A stretch of DNA of 6,403 nt from Nitrospirota bacterium (GTDB lineage Bacteria; Nitrospirota; Thermodesulfovibrionia; Thermodesulfovibrionales; Magnetobacteriaceae). Location: NCBI GenBank assembly GCA_015232165.1, contig JADGAE010000109.1, positions 1-6,403 on the forward strand, written 5' to 3'. The notes below the pieces were generated by a model, which was given only the letters and a program-made list of their open reading frames with translations, was not told the DNA's origin and made no database searches. Shown here piece by piece: positions 1 through 6,375 of this stretch. The translations under genes and the position numbers were made by a program. How positions within the stretch are numbered: position 1 is the first letter of the stretch; each line of letters opens with the position of its first letter.

Positions 1-1000
1 CCCACCCTTTTAGCTCAAAGTGGTGGTGTATGGGGGCCATTTTAAATATCCTCTTGCCGGTGAGTCTAAAGGATGCCACCTGCAGGATAACCGACAGTGT
101 TTCTATAACAAAGATGCCGCCCACCACTGCCAGGAGTATTTCGTGTTTGGTAATCACGGCCAGTGTCCCCAGCGCCCCGCCCAATCCCAGGGAGCCAACG
201 TCGCCCATGAACACCTCGGCGGGGTAGGCGTTGTACCACAGAAAGCCCAGGGACGCCCCCAGCATGGCCCCGCAGAACACGGTAAGCTCACCGATGTCCG
301 TTCTGTAGAGTATCTGTAGGTATTTTGCCAATTCGGCGTGGCCTGAAATGTACACCAGCACGGCGTTTGCTAGTGTTGCGATACCCACCAGGCCTATTGC
401 CAGGCCGTCGACACCGTCCGTCAGGTTGACGGCGTTGGTGGAACCCACGATCACAAACACAGCAAAGGGAACGTAGAAGATAAACAGGTCGATCAGCATC
501 TTCTTAAAGAACGGGATGATGAGTATTGTACCGTACTGGTCGGAGGGGAACACGTACAGGACGGTGCTAATCAGCAGGGCGACTAGTATCTGGAGTCCGA
601 ACTTGTATCCGGCCTTCAATCCCTTGGAGTTGCGTCTGGAGACCTTGAGGTAGTCATCGACAAAACCGATGGCACCAAAGCTCATGGTTGAGAGGATCAT
701 TATCACTATATACTTGTTGGAGAGGTTACCCCATAGCAGGACCGATACCAGGATGGAGACCAGGATCAGGATGCCGCCCATTGTGGGGGTGCCGGCCTTT
801 GAGAGGTGGCTTTTGGGGCCGTCGTCGCGGATTTGCTGTGTCAGGCTGATCTGCTTGAGGAAGTTGATGACTGTCGGACCCAACGCAAAGGTGATCAAAA
901 GAGCCGTGATGACGGCGATTGCCGTCCTGAACGTTATGTACCTAAATACGTTTAACGGCGTGTATAAGCCGTGAAGGCTGTATAAGATATAATAAAGCAT
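1..1000 (-). CDS. mraY: MraY, phospho-N-acetylmuramoyl-pentapeptide-transferase (3' end cut by window edge)
   Basis: Integral inner-membrane enzyme that transfers phospho-MurNAc-pentapeptide from UDP to undecaprenyl phosphate, making lipid I. I translated it by hand: it starts at ATG 1000 (MLYYILYSLHG) and stays open for 333 codons to the left edge. Family members are about 360 residues, so only the last helix is missing. Visible hallmarks are SKAGTPTMGG (near residues 67-76), the catalytic pair FVDDYLK (D115, D116), NAVNLTDGVDGL (189-200), the third catalytic Asp in MGDVGS (D267) and the HHH motif in MAPIHHHFELKGW (H325-H327). Hydrophobic segments alternate throughout, as expected for a ten-helix protein. 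A GGAG lies 4 bases before the ATG (1005-1008). It follows murE after 60 bases with no terminator visible, so it is probably co-transcribed. The family assignment is near certain. Confidence 0.97.
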   Translation of the reverse strand, partial: MLYYILYSLHGLYTPLNVFRYITFRTAIAVITALLITFALGPTVINFLKQISLTQQIRDDGPKSHLSKAGTPTMGGILILVSILVSVLLWGNLSNKYIVIMILSTMSFGAIGFVDDYLKVSRRNSKGLKAGYKFGLQILVALLISTVLYVFPSDQYGTILIIPFFKKMLIDLFIFYVPFAVFVIVGSTNAVNLTDGVDGLAIGLVGIATLANAVLVYISGHAELAKYLQILYRTDIGELTVFCGAMLGASLGFLWYNAYPAEVFMGDVGSLGLGGALGTLAVITKHEILLAVVGGIFVIETLSVILQVASFRLTGKRIFKMAPIHHHFELKGW

Positions 1001-1060
1001 ATTACTCCAGTATGGTTCCCATTTTATTGCTTTTTGAGCCTTTTATTAATACGCTCTTGT

Positions 1061-2626
1061 CTATTGAAAGCACGGCTCGCTCTCCGTCTGTGGCAGCACG
1101 GAGCCGTGGGGTGGCAATTCACTGCCTCCCGGGGGGCGTTGCCCTACTAATCTTTCATCGATAAGCGCCTGCGCCACTTCCCTGTCATCAAAGGGGTGTC
1201 TGACCCCTTTGATCTCCTGATAGGTCTCATGGCCCTTGCCTGCAATCAGGATAACATCCCCGGCCTCCGCCATACGGATTGCACTCTTGATGGCCTCGCG
1301 CCTGTCCGGTTCGATGTCATATCGACTGCCCACGACACCGGCCTTGATCTGGGCGATAATGTCTATGGGGTCTTCATGACGGGGATTGTCGGTTGTGATA
1401 ATCGTAAAGTCGCTCAGTGTGGTCGCTATCTTGCCCATGACCGGTCTCTTGCCGGCATCGCGGTTACCGCCACAGCCAAAGACCGTTATAACACGACCGT
1501 TGTACAATTTCCTTACGCCCCTTATGAGGTTATCGAGGGCGTCGCCGGTGTGCGCGTAGTCTATGAACACGGAGAAGCCCTGGCCGCGTTGCACGGCCTC
1601 GAGTCTGCCCCTGACTCCTCCAAGTAGCGCTATCCCCCTGAGTATGACGTTAACGGGGATGCCGAGGGTCAGGGCGGCGGCAAATGCACCCAGGATGTTA
1701 TAGACGTTAACGTAGCCGCACAGGTTTGACCTTACGATGTATCTTTCTCCGTTATAGTGTAGAAGAAAGACAAGACCATCCGGGGTTTTTTTCATGTCTG
1801 AGGCCGTGATATCGGCCCCGGTCGTTATGCCGTAGGAGATAACGTTTCTTGAGAGTCCTCTGAGTTGGCTGTACAGGATCACGCCATAGTCGTCGTCGGT
1901 ATTTATGATTGCCGTGGCCTGGGGGTTGAGCAGTTCGGTGAAGAGGCGTTTCTTTGCATTAAAGTAGTCCTCCATGTCGGTGTGATAATCGAGGTGGTCC
2001 CTTGTGAGGTTGGTAAAGACGGCTGCATCAAAGGCGGTTGCATCGACCCGTCTCTGCGCCAGGGCGTGGGAGGAGACCTCGGATATTACGTACTGACAGC
2101 CCTCGTTGCACATGCGCTTGAGATACAGTTGGAATTCCGGCGCCTGCGGGGTTGTGTGTGATGACCTGTAGCTGTTGTCTCCTATCATGTGGTGAATGGT
2201 ACCGATGAGACCCGTTTTTTTATCGTATGCCTGAAGGATTGCCCTGATGAGATAGCTGGTGGTGGTTTTTCCGTTTGTGCCGGTGATGCCGATCAGCTTC
2301 ATAGACCTGGCGGGATTGCCGTAGTAGTTGGCGGCGATATGCGCCATAGCCAAAGGGACATCGGCCACCCTGAGCATCTGCACGTCCTTTGAGTTGAACA
2401 CCTCGGGGGCGATGTCGCCGTCATAGACGATCCACCGGGCACCCTTTTTGACGGCATCCGCTATGAAGGCATGACCGTCAGCGTGTGTGCCCCTGACGGC
2501 AAAGAACATGCCGCCTTTTTCGATCGTCCTTGAGTCGTACGAGATGCCGCTGACCTGACCGCTGAGGCTGCCAAGAGCCACTTCCGTCTTTACCTTATCC
2601 AATACGGTGTTTATGTCCATTGTCAC
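1061..2626 (-). CDS. murE: MurE, UDP-MurNAc-L-Ala-D-Glu:meso-diaminopimelate ligase
   Basis: Cytoplasmic ATP-dependent ligase that adds the third stem-peptide residue to UDP-MurNAc-L-Ala-D-Glu. Numbered from GTG 2626 (521 residues), it shows an N-terminal UDP-binding domain (SYDSRTIEKGGMFFAVRG, about 29-46), the ATP loop GITGTNGKTT (113-122), the SSHTTPQAPEFQ substrate motif, the probable carbamylated lysine in FNAKKRLF (about K225), a central DYAHTGDAL where most relatives have YAHTPDAL, and the C-terminal DNPR motif (413-416). DNPR marks meso-DAP rather than lysine enzymes. Three starts are possible: GTG 2644 (overlaps ftsI by 16 bases), GTG 2626 (2 bases after the ftsI stop, GGAAGG 10 bases upstream) and ATG 2620. 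I chose 2626 for its ribosome binding site; the ATG is almost as likely. The family usually ends soon after FDDREVA...; here about 27 further residues, rich in proline and glycine, follow (about 495-521). murF is not the next gene. Confidence 0.95.
   Translation of the reverse strand: MTMDINTVLDKVKTEVALGSLSGQVSGISYDSRTIEKGGMFFAVRGTHADGHAFIADAVKKGARWIVYDGDIAPEVFNSKDVQMLRVADVPLAMAHIAANYYGNPARSMKLIGITGTNGKTTTSYLIRAILQAYDKKTGLIGTIHHMIGDNSYRSSHTTPQAPEFQLYLKRMCNEGCQYVISEVSSHALAQRRVDATAFDAAVFTNLTRDHLDYHTDMEDYFNAKKRLFTELLNPQATAIINTDDDYGVILYSQLRGLSRNVISYGITTGADITASDMKKTPDGLVFLLHYNGERYIVRSNLCGYVNVYNILGAFAAALTLGIPVNVILRGIALLGGVRGRLEAVQRGQGFSVFIDYAHTGDALDNLIRGVRKLYNGRVITVFGCGGNRDAGKRPVMGKIATTLSDFTIITTDNPRHEDPIDIIAQIKAGVVGSRYDIEPDRREAIKSAIRMAEAGDVILIAGKGHETYQEIKGVRHPFDDREVAQALIDERLVGQRPPGGSELPPHGSVLPQTESEPCFQ
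1071..1143. repeat. Nested inverted repeats under the murE C-terminal tail
   Basis: CACGGCTC (1071-1078) and GAGCCGTG (1101-1108) form a perfect 8-base inverted repeat with a 22-base loop. Next to it GGCAA (1113-1117) and TTGCC (1139-1143) flank a C/G run. Both lie within the coding region for the unusual MurE tail. No T-tract follows on the minus strand, so this is not a standard intrinsic terminator. It could form mRNA structure between murE and mraY. Confidence 0.4.
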
Positions 2627-2628
2627 GG

Positions 2629-4395
2629 TTAGTTTACCTTCCACGGGGGTGATACCCCGGCAGGCATGTTTGCATTTCCCTTATCGACAACGAGGATGTC
2701 CTTTTTAATTTTATCATCCTTTGGCGTGTCGTCCTTTGGCACGTTGAGATAGGAGAGTGATTTTTCGGTTATATTCTTAAATACGGGTGCCGCAACCAGC
2801 CCGCCATATATCTGCCCGCGCGGCTTCCATACAACGACGATCAGGGCAAAAGCCGGTTTCTCCGCCGGCACAAAGCCAACAAAGGAACTGATGTAGTCAA
2901 CGCCCGAGTACCTGCCAATGTGGGTGTCGAATATCTGAGCCGTGCCCGTTTTTCCCGCCACGGTGTTGCCCTCAACCGTGGCCTCTTTGGCCGTGCCCCC
3001 CTTTTGGGTTACCATCTTGAGGGCCTCCGTCATGATGTCTATTGTCGGCTTGGAGACCAGTCTCTCTCTGTGCGTTCTACTCCATTGCTTAATGGTCTTG
3101 CCCTCCGGGGTTATCACTTCCTTTACGATATGAGGAGATACCTCATAGCCGCCGTTGGCTACGATTGAGTACGCGGTCAGCACCTGAAGCGGAGTGGCCG
3201 CTATCTCCTGCCCGATGGGTATCGCCCCGATGGAGGTGCCCGACCACTTCTCCGGCTTTCTGGCCCAACCGGGGATTTCCCCCGGAAGGTCGAGGCCCGT
3301 TCTTTGACCGAAACCAAACTTCCTGATGTAGTTGTAGAGTCTTTGTTTGCCGAGCCTCTGGGCCAGCTTAATCGTGCCCACGTTGGAGGACTTCTGGATG
3401 ACCTCCATAAAGGTCAGTATCCCGTGCGGGTGTGCGTCTTTGACCCTTTTTCTGCCAACCTCTATAGAGCCGCCCTGGCAGTCTATCAGCTCGTCCGGCC
3501 GCGCCAGTTTTTCCTCCAGTACCCCCGTTGCCGTTACGATCTTGAAGGTTGAGCCGGGTTCGTAGACGTCGGTTATTGCACGGTTGCGTCGGTCCGCGGC
3601 ATTGTGTCTGGCAGGTTTGTTGGGGTCAAAGGTTGGACGGTTGGCCAGGGCCAGTATCTCACCGGTGTGCGGGTCGATCATGATTGCCGTTGCCGCTGAC
3701 GCCTTCCACTTGTCAATGGCAGTGTCAAGCTCCGTCTCCACGATGTATTGAAGACCCTGGTCTATGGTGAGCACAATAGAATTACCCGTTATTTCATTTT
3801 CGTTGGACGTATAAAATATATTTCCACGGGCATCCCTCTCTACGGAGTACTTGCCGCCTGATTTCGTGAGGTCGTTGTTGTATTGGGCCTCAATGCCCTC
3901 AAGCCCTCGGTTGTCAATGTCTACGTAGCCTATGATGTGTGAGGCCAGCGCCCCCATGTTGTAATGACGTTTGGGTTCCGGCAGGAAGCCTATCCCGTTG
4001 AGTTTGAGCTGCTCTATCCTGGTTGTATCCTCAAGGGGGAGTTTTCTCTTTATCCATACAAAGCCCTTGTCTCCCTGCATGGAACGAATTAGGTCGTCAT
4101 AGTCAACGTTGATAATCCGTGCCATCTGGTAGAGCTTATTCTCATCGGCGTTGTAGTTCAACCTGTCCAGATACACGGAGCTGTGCTCCAGATTTACGGC
4201 GAGGCGTCTGCCCAGTCTGTCCAGGATCATCCCGCGTCTGACCTCTATGGAGAGCTCCGTGGTGCTTTGCGTTGCGGATTTCCTTGCAAAGCGCTCGTGC
4301 TTTATAACCATCAAGTCAAACAGCCGCACTATGATGGCAAAAAAACCCGCAAATATCATCACGTACACAAACACGCTACGCCTGTCGGTTAGCAT
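2629..4395 (-). CDS. ftsI: FtsI / PBP3-type class B peptidoglycan transpeptidase
   Basis: Septal D,D-transpeptidase that cross-links peptidoglycan at the division site in the periplasm, working with FtsW and the FtsQLB complex. At 588 residues it has the normal family length. It has a short cytoplasmic start (MLTDRR), one membrane anchor (about 7-30), a pedestal region beginning with RRGMILDRLGRR (53-64), and a transpeptidase domain from about 233 to 545. The three active-site motifs are intact: STFK (nucleophile S282, K285), SSN (336-338) and KTGT (482-485). A basic and acidic tail follows (551-588) that contains PKDDT PKDDK, encoded by a 15-base repeat. No PASTA domain is present, unlike SpoVD-like relatives. 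ATG 4395 has AAGGAAG 8 bases upstream (4404-4410). The gene lies 43 bases after ftsL and ends at the start of murE, the standard dcw place for the cell division paralogue rather than an elongation PBP2. Confidence 0.96.
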   Translation of the reverse strand: MLTDRRSVFVYVMIFAGFFAIIVRLFDLMVIKHERFARKSATQSTTELSIEVRRGMILDRLGRRLAVNLEHSSVYLDRLNYNADENKLYQMARIINVDYDDLIRSMQGDKGFVWIKRKLPLEDTTRIEQLKLNGIGFLPEPKRHYNMGALASHIIGYVDIDNRGLEGIEAQYNNDLTKSGGKYSVERDARGNIFYTSNENEITGNSIVLTIDQGLQYIVETELDTAIDKWKASAATAIMIDPHTGEILALANRPTFDPNKPARHNAADRRNRAITDVYEPGSTFKIVTATGVLEEKLARPDELIDCQGGSIEVGRKRVKDAHPHGILTFMEVIQKSSNVGTIKLAQRLGKQRLYNYIRKFGFGQRTGLDLPGEIPGWARKPEKWSGTSIGAIPIGQEIAATPLQVLTAYSIVANGGYEVSPHIVKEVITPEGKTIKQWSRTHRERLVSKPTIDIMTEALKMVTQKGGTAKEATVEGNTVAGKTGTAQIFDTHIGRYSGVDYISSFVGFVPAEKPAFALIVVVWKPRGQIYGGLVAAPVFKNITEKSLSYLNVPKDDTPKDDKIKKDILVVDKGNANMPAGVSPPWKVN

Positions 4396-4438
4396 TGTGT
4401 GTACTTCCTTCTATTTGTGGCAAGTTTCATATCAGAAG

Positions 4439-4732
4439 CTAACTTTTTTCTTTAACATGTATGACCTTGCTCCTGTCCGGGAAATCGAAGCCCATTTTTT
4501 TGGCCACCTGGTCTATGTTAGTGATCGAGAGCAGGTTCTCTTTCTTGGCGGTAAGGTTCCTCTGCTCCTTTATCAGTTGGTGCTGTCGTTGTTGCAGGTT
4601 GCCCAGCCTGTACTGAAGTGACTTGATGCTCGAACGCAGCCACACGGTAAAAAATATGCCGGCCACGATCAGCAACACACCCAGGACCATCAGGGTGTTG
4701 CTCAACAGCTCATGTCTCCTTGTATGGATCAT
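4439..4732 (-). CDS. ftsL: FtsL-like cell division protein
   Basis: Small bitopic division protein that in known bacteria forms a complex with FtsB and FtsQ and activates FtsWI. The 97 residues show the expected layout: a short basic cytoplasmic start (MIHTRRHE), one membrane helix (about 14-32), then a Gln/Leu/Lys-rich coiled coil (about 34-68) and a short C-terminal segment with MGFDFPDRSKV. FtsL sequences are poorly conserved, so the assignment rests on size, topology and its position between rsmH and ftsI. The ATG at 4732 overlaps the rsmH TGA as ATGA, and a strong GGGGAGGT (4741-4748) inside the end of rsmH sits 8 bases before it, which suggests translational coupling. A generic septum formation initiator (DivIC/FtsB type) would look alike, but the position favours FtsL. 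Confidence 0.9.
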   Translation of the reverse strand: MIHTRRHELLSNTLMVLGVLLIVAGIFFTVWLRSSIKSLQYRLGNLQQRQHQLIKEQRNLTAKKENLLSITNIDQVAKKMGFDFPDRSKVIHVKEKS

Positions 4733-5607
4733 AGTTTGATACCTCCCCGTAGTTTAGCGCTCCTTGATGAGGGGTTTTCACGCACCTCCAAGGGGTTTGG
4801 CGTTAGCGGTTTCTTTGTGAGTGTCTTGAACTGCCCGGCATCTTGCCTTTGTCGAAGGAAGGTCTTGACGGCCCTGTCTTCAAGTGAATTATACGAAATA
4901 ACACATAACCTGCCGTTACTACGCAATAAATCAGGGCAGGCATCCAGTGTGCGCACCAGCGTGCCGATCTCGTCGTTTACAAACACCCTCAGCGCCTGAA
5001 ACGTCTTTGTTGCCGGGTGTATCTTTCCTCGTCCGCCACGGTACTGTCCTGCGACGATTTCGGCCAACTCCCTGCACGTATCGATCCGCTTGTCCCTCCT
5101 TTGTGTGACAATGGCCTTGGCAATGGCCCCGTACCTGCTCTCCTGCCCGTATGTGAGTATGATCTCCCGGAGCTTTTCCTCTCTGAACGTATTTACGACC
5201 TGATGGGCGGTCAACGGCAAGTCCCTGTTTATCCTCATATCAAGTCGATAGTCGGAGTCAAAGCTAAAGCCGCGTTCCATATCCCTGATCTGTCCCATGC
5301 ACAGCCCCAGGTCCAACAATATTTTATCGACACCGTCGTAGCCCAGCCCTCTGATTACAGTGCGCATATTTGCGAAGTCTTCCTTTACGATGACGGTGCG
5401 CTCATCGGCAATTCTCTCTCCTGCAATGGCAATGGCGTTGTCGTCCTTGTCTATGCCAATGACCCTGCCATTAGTGCCGAGTCTTCGCAGTATAGCCTCG
5501 GTATGTCCGCCCATACCCAGGGTTGCGTCAATACAGAGGTCGTCCGCGGTTACATCAAGAATCTCCATGACCTCCCCCACCATGACCGGCTTGTGATACA
5601 AAAACAC
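4729..5607 (-). CDS. rsmH: RsmH (MraW), 16S rRNA (cytosine-1402-N4)-methyltransferase
   Basis: S-adenosylmethionine-dependent methyltransferase that modifies C1402 of 16S rRNA in the ribosomal P site. I start it at GTG 5607 (MFLYHKPVMV), giving 292 residues against about 300-315 for the family. GGAGGG at 5612-5617 lies 4 bases upstream, and the N-terminus then aligns with the usual YHKPV start. A TTG at 5601 is a close alternative. The longer open frame back to 5727 would run deep into mraZ and adds low-complexity Arg/Gly sequence, so I reject it. Visible motifs are the SAM loop DATLGMGGHTEAIL (27-40), IGIDKDDNAI (50-59), LLDLGLCMGQIRDMERGFSF (97-116), LDMRIN (122-127), GRGKIHPATKTFQALRVFVN (192-211), ISYNSLEDRAVK (237-248) and the C-terminal NPSSRSAKLR. 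Two normally conserved stretches differ: the family GVSSxQLD reads GLCMGQIR, and HSLEDR reads NSLEDR. It lies 29 bases after mraZ and overlaps ftsL by 4 bases. Confidence 0.95.
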   Translation of the reverse strand: MFLYHKPVMVGEVMEILDVTADDLCIDATLGMGGHTEAILRRLGTNGRVIGIDKDDNAIAIAGERIADERTVIVKEDFANMRTVIRGLGYDGVDKILLDLGLCMGQIRDMERGFSFDSDYRLDMRINRDLPLTAHQVVNTFREEKLREIILTYGQESRYGAIAKAIVTQRRDKRIDTCRELAEIVAGQYRGGRGKIHPATKTFQALRVFVNDEIGTLVRTLDACPDLLRSNGRLCVISYNSLEDRAVKTFLRQRQDAGQFKTLTKKPLTPNPLEVRENPSSRSAKLRGGIKL

Positions 5608-5636
5608 TGAACCCTCCACTGCGTATATATCCCAAC

Positions 5637-6095
5637 TCAGACCCCCAGCTTTGCCAGCTCTGCCTCGTACTGCCTGACCTCGCCGCCAATCGGCCTGAAC
5701 ATCCTCTCCCAGCGCTGCCTCTCCCACACCTCAATCCTGTCACTGAGACCCGTCAGCACGACCTCGCTATCTGCCGCCATGCCGACCTCGTCCCTGAGTA
5801 TGGGAGGGATGACAACCCTGCCATGTCTGTCAAACTCGCTCTCACAGGCCGAACCAACCACCTTTCTCATAAAGTACTTAACCGCATCGCTTGAGCGTGG
5901 CAACGCGGCCACCTTGGTCATCAGCACCTCCCACTCCTTGTCGGGAAACACCTGTAGACACTCGTCATTGACGGCACAGGTGATAAAAATCTTCCGACCG
6001 TAGTTGCCCCGTATGACGTCTCTGAACTGTGCAGGTATAACGATCCTGCCCTTGTCATCAACCTTTAAAATATGTCTGCCGTAAAAACCTACCAC
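5637..6095 (-). CDS. mraZ: MraZ, transcriptional regulator of the dcw operon
   Basis: DNA-binding protein of the SpoVT/AbrB fold, first gene of the dcw cluster and a repressor of its own operon where studied. From GTG 6095 it is 152 residues, the usual length. It contains two tandem AbrB-like half-sites: FYGRHILKVDDKGRIVIPAQ (4-23) and FDRHGRVVIPPILRDEVGM (88-106), which is the MraZ hallmark. An ATG at 6128 extends the frame by 11 codons, but I disfavour it. The -10 box lies inside that extension, so the predicted transcript (starting near 6109) would not contain the ATG. The extension also spans the operator repeats, and family proteins normally begin one or two residues before the FxG motif. 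The GTG has no strong Shine-Dalgarno sequence, so the start remains open. The gene ends 29 bases before rsmH. Confidence 0.94.
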   Translation of the reverse strand: MVGFYGRHILKVDDKGRIVIPAQFRDVIRGNYGRKIFITCAVNDECLQVFPDKEWEVLMTKVAALPRSSDAVKYFMRKVVGSACESEFDRHGRVVIPPILRDEVGMAADSEVVLTGLSDRIEVWERQRWERMFRPIGGEVRQYEAELAKLGV

Positions 6096-6129
6096 GCTTC
6101 TACCACTATGATCCACTTTATACCACATG
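6092..6129 (-). promoter_or_regulatory. Probable MraZ operator: four GTGG boxes in 10-11 base steps
   Basis: On the minus strand the boxes CATGTGG (6123-6129), AAAGTGG (6113-6119), ATAGTGG (6103-6109) and AGCGTGG (6092-6098) place GTGG at 10, 10 and 11 base intervals, so all four fall on about the same face of the helix. Known MraZ operators are tandem short repeats with a 10-base period: TGGG-type repeats in E. coli and AAAGTG(T/G) boxes with 3-base spacers in Mollicutes. The second box matches the Mollicutes form exactly. The array covers the -10 box, the predicted transcription start and the GTG start codon, so bound MraZ would block transcription. Binding by this MraZ is inferred, not shown. 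Confidence 0.72.
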
Positions 6130-6144
6130 GCAGGACGCTGTCAA
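6117..6144 (-). promoter_or_regulatory. Sigma-70-type promoter of the mraZ (dcw) operon
   Basis: Read on the minus strand, TTGACA (6139-6144) matches the -35 consensus perfectly and TATAAA (6117-6122) matches the -10 at five of six positions, with a 16-base spacer. The predicted start of transcription is near 6109-6110. Upstream, 6145-6165 is almost pure A/T with a run of seven T on this strand, resembling an UP element. It is the only convincing promoter in the window and would drive mraZ through mraY. It would leave a leader of only about 15 bases before GTG 6095. Confidence 0.8.
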
Positions 6145-6240
6145 GAAAAAAATTTATTTATATCTACTTACTTTATAAATGCTAAATATTTACTTTAATA
6201 TTTTAAGACACATTTTGCCACCCCCTACTATTATTGCTCG
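6145..6240. other. AT-rich intergenic spacer upstream of the mraZ promoter
   Basis: This stretch is strongly A/T-rich from 6146 to 6217, in contrast to the near-50% GC genes around it. It probably serves as an upstream activating element for the mraZ promoter and may hold a promoter for the small plus-strand ORF. TATTAT at 6229-6234 with AAGACA at 6205-6210 (18-base spacing) is a weak candidate, but its start point would fall on the ribosome binding site. No RNA gene is seen in it. Confidence 0.5.
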
Positions 6241-6249
6241 GAGGAAAAG

Positions 6250-6375
6250 TTGAGTTTTAAGGATTTTGTGATTGCCATGCAGCGAGCACACGACATGGCT
6301 CCGAACAATACCCCCCTGCTCGGGGGCATTGCCCTGACTATGCCGATTATGTATCCTCTTAAAAAAGCATGGTAA
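6250..6375 (+). CDS. Possible small protein of 41 residues, divergent from mraZ
   Basis: I do not recognise this ORF. It starts with TTG at 6250, 5 bases after a perfect GGAGG (6240-6244), and runs without a stop to TAA 6373-6375. The product begins MSFKDFVIAMQRAHDM, has a mildly hydrophobic middle (LLGGIALTMPIMYPL, about 23-37) and ends KKAW. That could be a short membrane-associated or amphipathic peptide. It is the only gene candidate on the plus strand with a good ribosome binding site, and it points away from mraZ. Against it: it uses a rare start, it is very short, two minus-strand frames are also open across the same bases, and I see no clear promoter far enough upstream. It could be chance. 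Confidence 0.35.
   Translation: MSFKDFVIAMQRAHDMAPNNTPLLGGIALTMPIMYPLKKAW
6312..6326. repeat. Small GC hairpin, CCCCC/GGGGG
   Basis: Five C (6312-6316) and five G (6322-6326) flank a 5-base loop. Neither strand has a following T-tract, so it does not look like an intrinsic terminator. It lies inside the possible small plus-strand ORF. Confidence 0.35.

Noticed and set aside
669..974. Plus-strand open frame of 101 codons opposite mraY
   Set aside because: It mirrors mraY, whose catalytic motifs are all intact on the minus strand.
1002..1022. Six-codon mini-ORF (ATG 1022 to TAA) just before mraY, as a leader peptide
   Set aside because: It has no ribosome binding site and no regulatory codon pattern; the overlap with the mraY GGAG is probably chance.
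1196..1627. Plus-strand open frame of 143 codons opposite murE
   Set aside because: It is antisense to conserved MurE motifs and shows no protein family features.
5017..5610. Plus-strand open frame of 197 codons opposite rsmH
   Set aside because: It is antisense to a clear rsmH, has no recognisable domain or sensible composition, and is explained by codon bias on the opposite strand.
5608..5727. Extended N-terminus of RsmH (40 more codons, ATG 5727)
   Set aside because: It lies almost wholly inside mraZ in another frame, is rich in Arg and Gly, and has no family match. GTG 5607 has GGAGGG just upstream and gives the normal YHKPV start.
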